Below, piece by piece: positions 56,592-64,000 of a stretch of 64,000 nucleotides of DNA. The stretch covers positions 1-64,000 of the forward strand of contig CAYTLW010000020.1 of assembly GCA_964438735.1 (NCBI GenBank). Direction: 5' to 3'. This stretch comes from CAYTLW01 sp964438735 (lineage in GTDB: Bacteria > Myxococcota_A > UBA9042). The number at the start of each line of letters is the position of its first letter. The first letter of the stretch is position 1. A program made the translations under genes and the position numbers. A model generated the notes under the pieces. That model made no database searches. It was not told the origin of the DNA and saw only the letters and a program-made list of their open reading frames with translations.

Positions 56592-58529
56592 GTGATCGCG
56601 CACCGTCCCGCGTTCGCTGGCATCGAGCATGGGGGGCTGTTCTACGGCCTCGCCGCGCTCGCTTTGTCGATCTTCGCCTGGGGCGTGTGGCGCGCGCTGC
56701 GCCGGTGGCGATCCGGCGGCGCGCTGGCTACGGCGCCAACCCTGCGCGCGCTCATTTCGGCGGGCGCCGAGGGCCTGGCGGGCCGGCGGCTGGCAAGGAG
56801 CGATCCGGCCGCCGCGGTGCTGCACGCCGCCATCGCCTGGGGCTTCCTGCTGCTCTTCGCCGGCACGGTGCTCGGCACCATCGACCACCAGGTCATCCCC
56901 TTCCTGCGCGGCACCGTATACCTGGTCTACTCCGTGGTGCTGGAAGTGGCGGGGCTGCTCCTGATCGGCGGCCTGGTCTGGGCCATGGCGCGCCGCGTGG
57001 CAGGTCGTCCCGGGCGGCTGCAAACGACGGCGGCGGACCTTTGGCCCTGGCTGCTGCTGGTGGTCTGTACGGCGACCGGATTCCTGGTCGAAGGGCTGCG
57101 CCTGGCCTGGATGACGCCGGATTGGGCGGGCTGGTCCTTTGTCGGGGCGCTCTGCATCAGCGCGCTGCCGCCCGATGCGGCGGCAGGCATGTACCCAACG
57201 ATGTGGTGGATTCACGCGTTGTGCTGCCTGGGCCTGGTGGCGGCGATGCCATGGTGCGGACTGCGCCATGCCCTCTACGGCCCGCTCAGCCTCGCCGCCG
57301 CGGACCTCGTCGCGATGCAGCCCGCCGTCGAACTGGACGACTCAGGCGCGCGGGCGCCGCCCATGTCGTGGCGCGAACACCTCTGGCTGGACGCGTGCAC
57401 CCGCTGTGGACGTTGCGATGAGGTCTGCCCGCCGGTCGCCGCGGGCGAGGCATTCTCTGCGCGCGCCGTGGTCCAGCAGACCCGCCGACGCCTGCTGTCG
57501 AGCACTGGCGACGACGCCGGCGACGACGACGACCCCGCCATCTGGCCCTGCACGACCTGCGCGGCGTGCCGCGATGCCTGTCCCATCGCCATCGCGCCGC
57601 TGGACATCGCCGCCGGCCTGCGACGCAGCGCGGTGGAGGCCGGCACGGAGGTGCCCGCGGAGATCGCCAGCACGCTGGAGCGTCTGCAGCGCTACAACAA
57701 CCCGTGGTCGGCGTCCAAGAAGCCGCGCAACCAGTTCGCCAAGGAGTTGGCGCTGGCCCGGCCGGGCACCGAAGGCACCCTGTGCTGGTTTGCCGGCTGC
57801 ACCACCGCCATCGAGACGCGGGCACAAGCTACGGGACGCTCTTTCGCCGCCCTGGCCGACCAGGCGGACGTTTCATTGAGCGGCCTGGGCAAGCGCGAGC
57901 CCTGTTGCGGTGACCTCGCTCGCAGCCTGGGCGAGACGGGCCTGTATCTCGACCAGGCCGAGCGCTGCGATGAGCTGCTGGACAAGGCCGCAGTGCATGA
58001 ACTGGTGGTCAGCTCGCCGCACTGCTACCACACGCTCAGCCGCGAGCGAGGGTGCGACCCGGCCGACAACGGCGCCTCCCTGCGCGTTCGCCATACCAGC
58101 GAAGTGCTGCAGCAGTGGTTGGTCGACGGACGGCTGAAGCCGGCGCAAGGCCCGCCCCTGAGGGTGACCTTGCACGACCCCTGCTACCTGGCCCGACATC
58201 ACGACATCGTGCAGACGCCACGACAGGTGCTGGCGGCGCTGCCGGGGGTGGAGCTGGTCGAGATGCAGGAGCACGGCCGCCAGACCCGGTGCTGTGGGGG
58301 CGGCGGCGGGCGCATGTGGCAGGGCGACTCCGAGGCCAGCGAACCCATGGCGGTATTGCGCATCCGCCAGGCCGCGGCCACCGGCGCCGAGGCGGTGATC
58401 ACCGCCTGCCCGCGCTGCCTGATCATGCTCGAGGACGGCGGCAAGATGGCCGGCGTCGAAGAGAGCCTGCGCGTGATCGATCTCAATGAACTCGTCGCCG
58501 GCCGCACGCGGGCCCCGCCACTGGATTGA
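56592..58529 (+). CDS. EMF-type membrane Fe-S oxidoreductase linking EtfAB to quinone
   Basis: The 645-residue protein has an N-terminal NarI/cytochrome b-like membrane domain (five helices to about 228) with His78, His99, His208 and His226 as possible haem ligands. Two [4Fe-4S] motifs follow at Cys269-272-275-279 and Cys320-323-326-330. Two heterodisulfide-reductase-type CCG domains come next, with Cys438-439 and Cys567-568. This is the architecture of the Etf:menaquinone oxidoreductase family found next to etfBA in anaerobic and deltaproteobacterial fatty-acid oxidisers. The gene precedes etfB by 56 bases. The start is GTG 56592; a TAGAAA hexamer lies six bases before it. Confidence 0.88.
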   Translation: MIAHRPAFAGIEHGGLFYGLAALALSIFAWGVWRALRRWRSGGALATAPTLRALISAGAEGLAGRRLARSDPAAAVLHAAIAWGFLLLFAGTVLGTIDHQVIPFLRGTVYLVYSVVLEVAGLLLIGGLVWAMARRVAGRPGRLQTTAADLWPWLLLVVCTATGFLVEGLRLAWMTPDWAGWSFVGALCISALPPDAAAGMYPTMWWIHALCCLGLVAAMPWCGLRHALYGPLSLAAADLVAMQPAVELDDSGARAPPMSWREHLWLDACTRCGRCDEVCPPVAAGEAFSARAVVQQTRRRLLSSTGDDAGDDDDPAIWPCTTCAACRDACPIAIAPLDIAAGLRRSAVEAGTEVPAEIASTLERLQRYNNPWSASKKPRNQFAKELALARPGTEGTLCWFAGCTTAIETRAQATGRSFAALADQADVSLSGLGKREPCCGDLARSLGETGLYLDQAERCDELLDKAAVHELVVSSPHCYHTLSRERGCDPADNGASLRVRHTSEVLQQWLVDGRLKPAQGPPLRVTLHDPCYLARHHDIVQTPRQVLAALPGVELVEMQEHGRQTRCCGGGGGRMWQGDSEASEPMAVLRIRQAAATGAEAVITACPRCLIMLEDGGKMAGVEESLRVIDLNELVAGRTRAPPLD

Positions 58530-58585
58530 TCGACACCAGGTGGCGTGATAGCAGCGAGGACGACATCTTTGTGGAGTGATGCGAC

Positions 58586-59368
58586 ATGGACATCGCGGTG
58601 TGCATCAAGCAGGTCGCCGACGCCGCCGAGGCCGAGCTCGAGCTCGACGGCGACGACATCGATCTCGACGACCTGGTCCTGACTTTGAATGAGTGGGATG
58701 CCTTCGCCATCGAGGCCGCGGTGCGCATCAAGGAGCGCCAGGGCGGCACGGTCACGATCCTGACCCTGGGCGACGACGAGGCCGAGGACGTGCTCCGCCG
58801 GGCCCTGGCGATGGGCGGTGACGCGGCGATCCGCATCGATGGCGACGACTTCGCCGACTCGGACGCGGCCGGGATCGCGCGCGGTTTGGCTGCGACCCTG
58901 GCCGATCGGCCCTTCGACCTCATCCTGACGGGCGCGCAGAGCGCCGATACGGGATGGGGCCAGGTGGGGCCCATGCTGGCCGAGCTGCTCGGTCTGCCCT
59001 GGGCCACGTTGGCGGTGCACATCGAGGTGACGGCGGACGGTTTCGTGGTGCAGCGGGAGTTGGAGGCCAACACGGTCCAGGAGGTCGCCCTGCCCCGGCC
59101 GGCGCTGATCACCGTGCAGACCGGCCTGAACGAGCCACGCTACGTCTCGGTCATGGGCATCCGACGGGTGCGGCGCCTGCCCATCGAGGACCTGGATGCC
59201 GACGACCTGGGCCTGGACGAAGACGACATCGACGCCTCGGCCTCTTCGGTGATGCGGCGCCGCCTCGTTCTGCCCGAACGCACCGCCCAGGCGGAGATGT
59301 GGACGGGCAATCCGGCCGAGATCGGCGCTCGGGCTGGTGAGCTGATCCGCCGCAAGCTGGGCACCTGA
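58586..59368 (+). CDS. etfB: Electron transfer flavoprotein beta subunit
   Basis: EtfB binds AMP and, with EtfA, carries electrons from acyl-CoA dehydrogenases. The 260-residue product has the family start MDIAVCIKQVADAAEAE, LNEWDAFAIEAAVRIKE, LILTGAQSADTGWGQVGPMLAELLG and the recognition segment VQRELEANTVQEVALPRPALITVQTGLNEPRY. A GGAGTGAT site precedes ATG 58586. It sits between the EMF oxidoreductase and etfA (24 bases). Confidence 0.96.
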   Translation: MDIAVCIKQVADAAEAELELDGDDIDLDDLVLTLNEWDAFAIEAAVRIKERQGGTVTILTLGDDEAEDVLRRALAMGGDAAIRIDGDDFADSDAAGIARGLAATLADRPFDLILTGAQSADTGWGQVGPMLAELLGLPWATLAVHIEVTADGFVVQRELEANTVQEVALPRPALITVQTGLNEPRYVSVMGIRRVRRLPIEDLDADDLGLDEDDIDASASSVMRRRLVLPERTAQAEMWTGNPAEIGARAGELIRRKLGT

Positions 59369-59392
59369 TGGCACCATAGAGGGAGGGGGGCA

Positions 59393-60364
59393 ATGACCGA
59401 GATCGCCCTGCTGCTGGAACATCGACCGGGTCGACTACACGATTCCACAGGCGGCCTGCTGACGCTGGGCCGTCACCTGGCCGACGCGGCTGGCACGTCA
59501 CTGACCGCCTGGCTGCCCGGTGTAGCCGACGAGGCGGCAGCGGCCGGCATCCGCCATCACGTCGACCGCCTGGTCCTGCTGCGATCGGACGCCCTGTCCG
59601 GACTGGATAGCGCGGTGCTGGTCGACGCCCTGGCTCGCACCGTGAGCGCCCGCGCGCCGCGCCTGTTGATGATGAGCCATACGCCAGCGGCCATGGATGT
59701 CGCGCCGGTCCTGGCCATGCGCTGCGGCATACCGCTGGTGGGCGACTGCGTGGCCCTGCGCTGGCGGGATGACGGCCTGCACGCCGACCGCCAGGTCTAT
59801 GGCGGCAAGGCGCTGGAGAAGCTGAGCCTGAAGCCCGCGGCCACCTGGCTGGCCACCATCCGGCCGGGCAGCGGCGATGCGACTCCGGCAGAAGGAGAGC
59901 CGGCAACCATCGAGACCTGCGACCTGTCGGCGCCCGGCGATGTCCGCGGACGGCGCTTGCTGGGCCATCGTGCCGTAGGCGGCGCCGATATCGACATCGG
60001 CGAGGCCGACTTCATCGTCGCCGTCGGTCGCGGGGTCGGCAAGGCGGAGCGCGTCGCCGACGTACAGAAATTCGCCGACGCCATCGGCGCCACCCTGGCC
60101 TGCTCGCGGCCCGTGGCCGACAAGGGCTGGCTGGCCAAGACGCGACAGGTGGGCACCTCCGGCCGCAGCGTGCGGCCCCGGGTCTACCTGGCCATGGGCA
60201 TCAGCGGCGCCTACCAGCACGTGGCCGGCATGTCCGGCGCCGACACCATCATCGCGGTCAATACCGACGCCAGCGCGCCCATCTTCGACGTGGCCAGCGT
60301 CGGCATCGTGGCCGATATGTTCGAGATCATGCCGGCTTTGCAGCGGGAGTTGACCTCGACTTGA
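59393..60364 (+). CDS. etfA: Electron transfer flavoprotein alpha subunit
   Basis: EtfA holds the FAD that exchanges electrons with dehydrogenases and with the membrane oxidoreductase. The 323-residue product shows the C-terminal FAD-binding block: CSRPVADKGWLAKTRQVGTSG, RPRVYLAMGISGAYQHVAGM and IIAVNTDASAPIFDVASVGIVADMFEIMP. A strong AGGGAGGGGGG site precedes ATG 59393. Confidence 0.96.
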   Translation: MTEIALLLEHRPGRLHDSTGGLLTLGRHLADAAGTSLTAWLPGVADEAAAAGIRHHVDRLVLLRSDALSGLDSAVLVDALARTVSARAPRLLMMSHTPAAMDVAPVLAMRCGIPLVGDCVALRWRDDGLHADRQVYGGKALEKLSLKPAATWLATIRPGSGDATPAEGEPATIETCDLSAPGDVRGRRLLGHRAVGGADIDIGEADFIVAVGRGVGKAERVADVQKFADAIGATLACSRPVADKGWLAKTRQVGTSGRSVRPRVYLAMGISGAYQHVAGMSGADTIIAVNTDASAPIFDVASVGIVADMFEIMPALQRELTST

Positions 60365-60391
60365 CGCGACCGAGCGCACCCGGGAGACACC

Positions 60392-61600
60392 ATGGACTTC
60401 TCGCTCAGTGCAGAACAGAGGGACATCAAGAACGCCGCGCGAGAGTTCGCCCGCGGCGAGTTCACCGCCGAACGGGCCATGGCCCACGAGCTCGAACACA
60501 CCTTCCCGCGGGCCCTGTACCAGCAGGCAGCCGAGCTGGGTTTCGTCGGTCTGGATTACCCCGAGGAGATCGGCGGCGGTGGCCTGGGCGTGACCGAGAA
60601 CGTCCTGGTGATCGAGGAGTTCTGCAAGGCGGATTCGGGCATCGGCATGGCCCTGCACCTGGCCTTTCTGCCGGCCAAAATCGTCAAGCTATTCGGCACG
60701 CCTGCCCAGCAGGAGCGCTACCTGTCGCCGCTGATTCAGGGACAGACCGTGTCGGCGATCTCCTTGACCGAGCCCGACCACGGCTCGGACCTGACGCGCA
60801 TGAATACGACCCTGGTCGAGCGCGGCGATGCCTTCGTGCTGGACGGGGCCAAGATCTTCACCACCAACGCCGCCTATGCCGACTACTTCATCGTGCTGGC
60901 CCAGGACGATCCCGACGCCGGCCCTGGCCGCGGCATGACCACCATCCTGGTCGAGCGGGATCCGGCCACCTGGCTGAGCGGCGAACTGGAGATCAACGAG
61001 ATCCCGCACAAGATGGGCCTGCACATGACCTCCAGCGGCGAATTGATCTTCCGCCAGCTCGCGGTCCCGGCCACCAATGTGCTGGGCCAGCGGGGTGACG
61101 GGCTGCGCAATGTGCTCGGCTTTCTGGACCAGAGCCGGATCGAGATCGCCGCCCAGGCCCTGGGCAACGCCAGCGGCGCCTTCCTCAAGGCCCTGGCCCA
61201 CGCCCGCGGTCGGACACAGTTCGACACGCCGATCCTCCAATTCCAGGCCATCGGCCACAAGCTGGCGCGCATGTACAGCCGCATCCAATCGGCGCGCTGG
61301 TCCACCTACCACGCCGCCTGGCTCTGCGATCACGCCAGCACCGGCAAGATGGCCCGCGCCGTCGGCCTGCACACCTCCATGGTCAAGCACTACGCGCCCG
61401 AGATCGCCAAGGGGGTGATCGACGACGCCATGACCGTGTTCGGCGGCTACGGCTACTTCCTGGAGCAGGACGTGGAGCGGCGCTACCGCGATCACCGCAT
61501 CGTCGAGGCCTACGAGGGCACGGTTGAGGTGCAGTTGAACAACATGGTCCGCCTGCTGGGCCGGCTGGGCCTGGACTTCATCGATACGCACCTGATGTAG
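60392..61600 (+). CDS. Acyl-CoA dehydrogenase, short/medium-chain type
   Basis: The 402-residue flavoenzyme is the fourth gene of the EMF-etfB-etfA operon. It starts MDFSLSAEQRDIKNAAREFA and contains AISLTEPDHGSDLT (FAD), KIFTTNAAYADYFIVLA, HKMGLHMTSSGELIF and the C-terminal AYEGTVEVQLNNM. The catalytic base in short- and medium-chain dehydrogenases is the Glu in the EAYEGT segment, which is present. GGGAGA precedes ATG 60392. It is distinct from the 634-residue paralogue at 41558-43462, so the strain oxidises acyl chains with at least two enzymes. Confidence 0.94.
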   Translation: MDFSLSAEQRDIKNAAREFARGEFTAERAMAHELEHTFPRALYQQAAELGFVGLDYPEEIGGGGLGVTENVLVIEEFCKADSGIGMALHLAFLPAKIVKLFGTPAQQERYLSPLIQGQTVSAISLTEPDHGSDLTRMNTTLVERGDAFVLDGAKIFTTNAAYADYFIVLAQDDPDAGPGRGMTTILVERDPATWLSGELEINEIPHKMGLHMTSSGELIFRQLAVPATNVLGQRGDGLRNVLGFLDQSRIEIAAQALGNASGAFLKALAHARGRTQFDTPILQFQAIGHKLARMYSRIQSARWSTYHAAWLCDHASTGKMARAVGLHTSMVKHYAPEIAKGVIDDAMTVFGGYGYFLEQDVERRYRDHRIVEAYEGTVEVQLNNMVRLLGRLGLDFIDTHLM

Positions 61601-61636
61601 CGTTCAGCACCGCTGGCAGACTTCATGTCCTGCATT

Positions 61637-61655
61637 AACACGCATGCGTGTTTTT
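61637..61655 (+). terminator. Rho-independent terminator of the etf operon
   Basis: AACACG-CATG-CGTGTT forms a 6-bp stem whose 3' side runs into TTT, giving five consecutive T. It lies 37 bases after the acyl-CoA dehydrogenase stop and before the convergent DUF2330 gene. It is the most convincing terminator in the window. Confidence 0.55.
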
Positions 61656-61693
61656 GTCGGTGGGCGGCAATCAGCGGGCCTTCTGCAGACGCG

Positions 61694-63862
61694 TCAACTG
61701 GCGGCGCTACGACGCCTGCGCAGCAGGACCAGCAGGCTCAGCCCGATCCCCATCGCCAGTGGCAGGGAAGGCGCGCTGCCTGAAGCGCTGCAGCCGCCAT
61801 CGCCGCCACCCGTGCTGCCACCGCCACCACCGCCGGTGGTCTGGGTGCCATCTGGGCCGTGTCCACCGGCATCGACGGCGCCGCTATCGGGACCGGCTGT
61901 ACCGTCGGGCTGCATGGGCCCGGCGTCCTCGGTCCCGGGCACCTCACCGGTCGGCGGCAGCTTGCCATCGACCCAGCCCGGCAGGGGCACGCACCAGGGT
62001 CCCGGGCTCATCCAGGGGCCGAGCTTCTTGACCGGTGGATCTTCCGGCGGCGGCGCCCAGAGCTTCGGCTTCTTCAGCGAAAACCCACTCGGCAGCGTCG
62101 CTGTGCCGGGCGTGGCGCCCAGGATGGCGGTGTCCACCAGCCCGACCTCGGAGGGGTCGATGGCCACGGGGTTGCCGTTCTCGTCCAGCAGCTCGATGGA
62201 CAGGGCCAGCGGCGCGTCCTTGAAGCGGGGGTCCAGGGCGTTGTTGCCGCCGCCGGGCCACGAGCCCTTGACGACCCACGAGCCGGCCAGGCCATCGACC
62301 GCAATGCGGGTGTGCTCGGCCGGCAACCAGCCGTCGCTGCAGACGCGACGGTGGCGCACGTAGACCATGTTGTTGACCTCGGCGAGCGCCGGGTTGAAGG
62401 CGAAGATCGGGTCGCGATCCATCTCCTCGGGCGAGATGCGCAGCACCATGCGAGTGACCGTCTTGGAGCCGTTGATCATGTCTCCAACGTCATAGATGGG
62501 GTCGATGATGCCCTCTTTGAGCGCCCCGACCAGCGCACCGGTCTCGACGGCGACCTTCTTGGCCTCGTCCAGGGTCAAGCCTCCCGGGGCGCCTTGCGGC
62601 ACACAGGACTGGAAGCCGCCCATGTTCTGCCAGAAGGTGCCGCACGACCACAGGTAGCCGAGAGCCTCCAAGGGCGTGGCGGGCTTCATGACCGCCAGAA
62701 GTTTGGTCAGCCCGAGGTGCTTTTCGAACAACTGCGCGATGTCATCGCTCAGCCAGTCATTGCCCTTGCTGGCCACGAATCCGGCCAGCTCGACCAGGTT
62801 GTCGGACTTGGTGAGCTGCCCGGTATCCCAGATCGACTTGCTCCAGAAGGTACCCGAAGGCCGCGCGTACTCGGTCACAAATGCGTGACCGGCCGCTTCG
62901 TCGATGGCCGCCGAGAGCACCTGCGGGTAGTTCTTGCCGCCATCGAAGAGGTTCAGGCGCAGGGGGTTGATTCGCACGTGCATGAAATTCTTCGGGATCG
63001 CCCGGCCCGGCCCGGCGATGGTCACCACGACCGTCATGTCCTCGCTGGCCGCGATGGAGGTCAAGCGCAAGGGCACGCAGGGGTCGGCGTCGTGCATCTC
63101 CAGGACGATGGGCTTGATCTGGTTGACGCCCTCGCCGTTGCTGAGCTTGATGGCGACGAAGACGTCGCCCTTTTCGATATGGCTCTCGATGATCGCCGTC
63201 GCTGTCTTGGGCGTGGCATAACCCTGTTTGTTCAGCCAGTCCTGCAGCGGCTTGGCGGCGTTGCCCTTGACCACAATGTAGTCATAGGGGCCCGTCTGGC
63301 CGTGATCGAGCACGGTGACGCCCGGCGGCGTACCACCCGGCCCTGGACTCGTAGCGTCTTCGCTGGCCCAGCCGCCTGCGTCGGCGACTGTGCCGACGTC
63401 CTCCGGCGGCAGGATCTCACAGCCATCACTTGGATCGCGACAGTTCTCGCTGCCCTGGTTGATGCCCTTGAAAACCGGCGCCATGCGACTGTCGAAACGG
63501 TCGAATAGCCACGTGGTGCCGACGGTCACCGTAGGTTGCTTGGGCAGCGGCAGCACCCAGCCGAAATCCTTGGCCAGGCCGCTGTACCTGACCTCGACCC
63601 AGGCGATGCTTCGCTTGGTCTTGGGGTCGTGGTGGAAGAAGATGCGTTCGGCATCCTGCACGACCGTCTGGGGCGAGTTGATGCCGCCTGGGGCCGGCGG
63701 CGAGAAGCAGCCGCCACAGGCCATGGCCTCGGCAGGCAGCAGGGCCAAGGTCGCCGCCGCGACGACCGCGAGCAGCGCCATGAGCCGCCCGGTCCGGGCG
63801 GTCGCCAGGGCGCCAGAGGCCATGTATTCGTACACTCCAGGACGCCCGCGGGTGGAGCCCAT
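61694..63862 (-). CDS. DUF2330 surface protein with MYXO-CTERM-like sorting tail
   Basis: The 722-residue product starts at ATG 63862 with a strong GAGGAGGG site. A signal peptide (LMALLAVVAAATLALLPAEAMA) follows an unusually long n-region, and maturation would leave the DUF2330 start CGGCFSPPAP. Typical DUF2330 motifs follow (TVVQDAERIFFHHDPKTKRS, VRYSGLAKDFGWVLPLPKQP, GTTWLFDRFDSR). After ~600 residues comes a Pro/Asp/Gly-rich linker, then GGGDGGCSASG, a hydrophobic helix (LPLAMGIGLSLLVLL) and RRRRSAAS. This is the Cys-TM-Arg pattern of MYXO-CTERM, by which myxobacterial proteins are processed and anchored on the surface. A promoter lies at 63954-63982. Confidence 0.88.
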   Translation of the reverse strand: MGSTRGRPGVYEYMASGALATARTGRLMALLAVVAAATLALLPAEAMACGGCFSPPAPGGINSPQTVVQDAERIFFHHDPKTKRSIAWVEVRYSGLAKDFGWVLPLPKQPTVTVGTTWLFDRFDSRMAPVFKGINQGSENCRDPSDGCEILPPEDVGTVADAGGWASEDATSPGPGGTPPGVTVLDHGQTGPYDYIVVKGNAAKPLQDWLNKQGYATPKTATAIIESHIEKGDVFVAIKLSNGEGVNQIKPIVLEMHDADPCVPLRLTSIAASEDMTVVVTIAGPGRAIPKNFMHVRINPLRLNLFDGGKNYPQVLSAAIDEAAGHAFVTEYARPSGTFWSKSIWDTGQLTKSDNLVELAGFVASKGNDWLSDDIAQLFEKHLGLTKLLAVMKPATPLEALGYLWSCGTFWQNMGGFQSCVPQGAPGGLTLDEAKKVAVETGALVGALKEGIIDPIYDVGDMINGSKTVTRMVLRISPEEMDRDPIFAFNPALAEVNNMVYVRHRRVCSDGWLPAEHTRIAVDGLAGSWVVKGSWPGGGNNALDPRFKDAPLALSIELLDENGNPVAIDPSEVGLVDTAILGATPGTATLPSGFSLKKPKLWAPPPEDPPVKKLGPWMSPGPWCVPLPGWVDGKLPPTGEVPGTEDAGPMQPDGTAGPDSGAVDAGGHGPDGTQTTGGGGGGSTGGGDGGCSASGSAPSLPLAMGIGLSLLVLLRRRRSAAS

Positions 63863-63953
63863 GATTCCCTCCTCTTGCGATCACTGCACCTGGCGGCCGT
63901 CTCGAAAGCGGCGCCAGACGCAAGATCTCCCTTTTCGATACCCCTCGCAACAG

Positions 63954-63982
63954 ACCCTAGCGATTGCCTGCCCGCCTGCCAA
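63954..63982 (-). promoter_or_regulatory. Sigma70-like promoter for the DUF2330 protein
   Basis: On the minus strand, TTGGCA (63982-63977), 17 bases, TAGGGT (63959-63954), about 90 bases before ATG 63862. No gene is seen between 63863 and the window edge. Confidence 0.45.
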
Positions 63983-64000
63983 GGCGAGTCCAGCCGCGAT

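Noticed and set aside
54521..56623. A 700-codon open frame on the minus strand
   Set aside because: It is antisense to the TMTC-like gene and Gln/Gly/Pro-rich with no motif.

Overview
The window is high-GC DNA with short intergenic gaps. It carries large Cys-rich lipoproteins of the myxobacterial type, a DUF2330 protein with a MYXO-CTERM-like sorting tail, and many lipobox proteins. Together these point to a Gram-negative bacterium of the Myxococcota or a related former deltaproteobacterial line. A 100-N gap flanked by an identical 55-bp duplication shows that it comes from a short-read assembly scaffold. No rRNA, tRNA, tmRNA, CRISPR array, transposase or phage gene was seen. No gene-free stretch exceeds 300 bases; the longest gaps are about 180-210 bases (290-479, 24800-25006, 45152-45346, 53281-53462).

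Layout. 1-5205: end of a small membrane protein, the homodimeric pyruvate dehydrogenase E1 (aceE) and a membrane-anchored SH3-like protein. 5217-14233: a penicillin-acylase-type hydrolase facing a tightly coupled operon of an alkyl-DHAP-synthase-like flavoenzyme, an Fe-S partner and a lipid kinase, followed by a small secreted protein, an alpha/beta hydrolase (containing the assembly gap) and a B12-binding radical SAM enzyme. 14276-29526: a surface-protein region with three very long Cys-rich repeat lipoproteins, a metzincin-like lipoprotein, a C45-like lipoprotein coupled to an outer-membrane barrel, and a secreted propeller-like lipoprotein. 29548-39850: housekeeping and envelope genes, namely a response regulator-cyclase, a phosphoglucose isomerase, a murJ-lipoprotein-mutM operon, a quinone oxidoreductase, uppP, a CoaB-like ligase and a peptidoglycan amidase. 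40001-50817: a lipoprotein, an acyl-CoA dehydrogenase under a palindromic operator, a CNT nucleoside transporter, a PfkB kinase fused to a queuosine-salvage (DUF2419-like) domain, smpB, another Cys-rich lipoprotein and an alpha-methylacyl-CoA racemase. 50848-63862: an IgGFc-binding-type lipoprotein, a PdxB-like dehydrogenase, a TMTC-like membrane protein, the operon EMF-type Fe-S oxidoreductase-etfB-etfA-acyl-CoA dehydrogenase, and the MYXO-CTERM protein.

How the genes fit. Two acyl-CoA dehydrogenases, EtfAB, an Etf-to-quinone membrane oxidoreductase and an alpha-methylacyl-CoA racemase form a coherent fatty-acid oxidation set, including branched chains. MurJ, UppP and the amidase serve the cell wall. 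The Cys-rich lipoproteins look like one paralogous family with interchangeable C-terminal domains. Most promoters proposed here are TTGnnn-17-TAnnnn, and several sit so close to the start codon that leaderless translation is likely. The most novel item is the PfkB-queuosine salvage fusion at 45347-47209.
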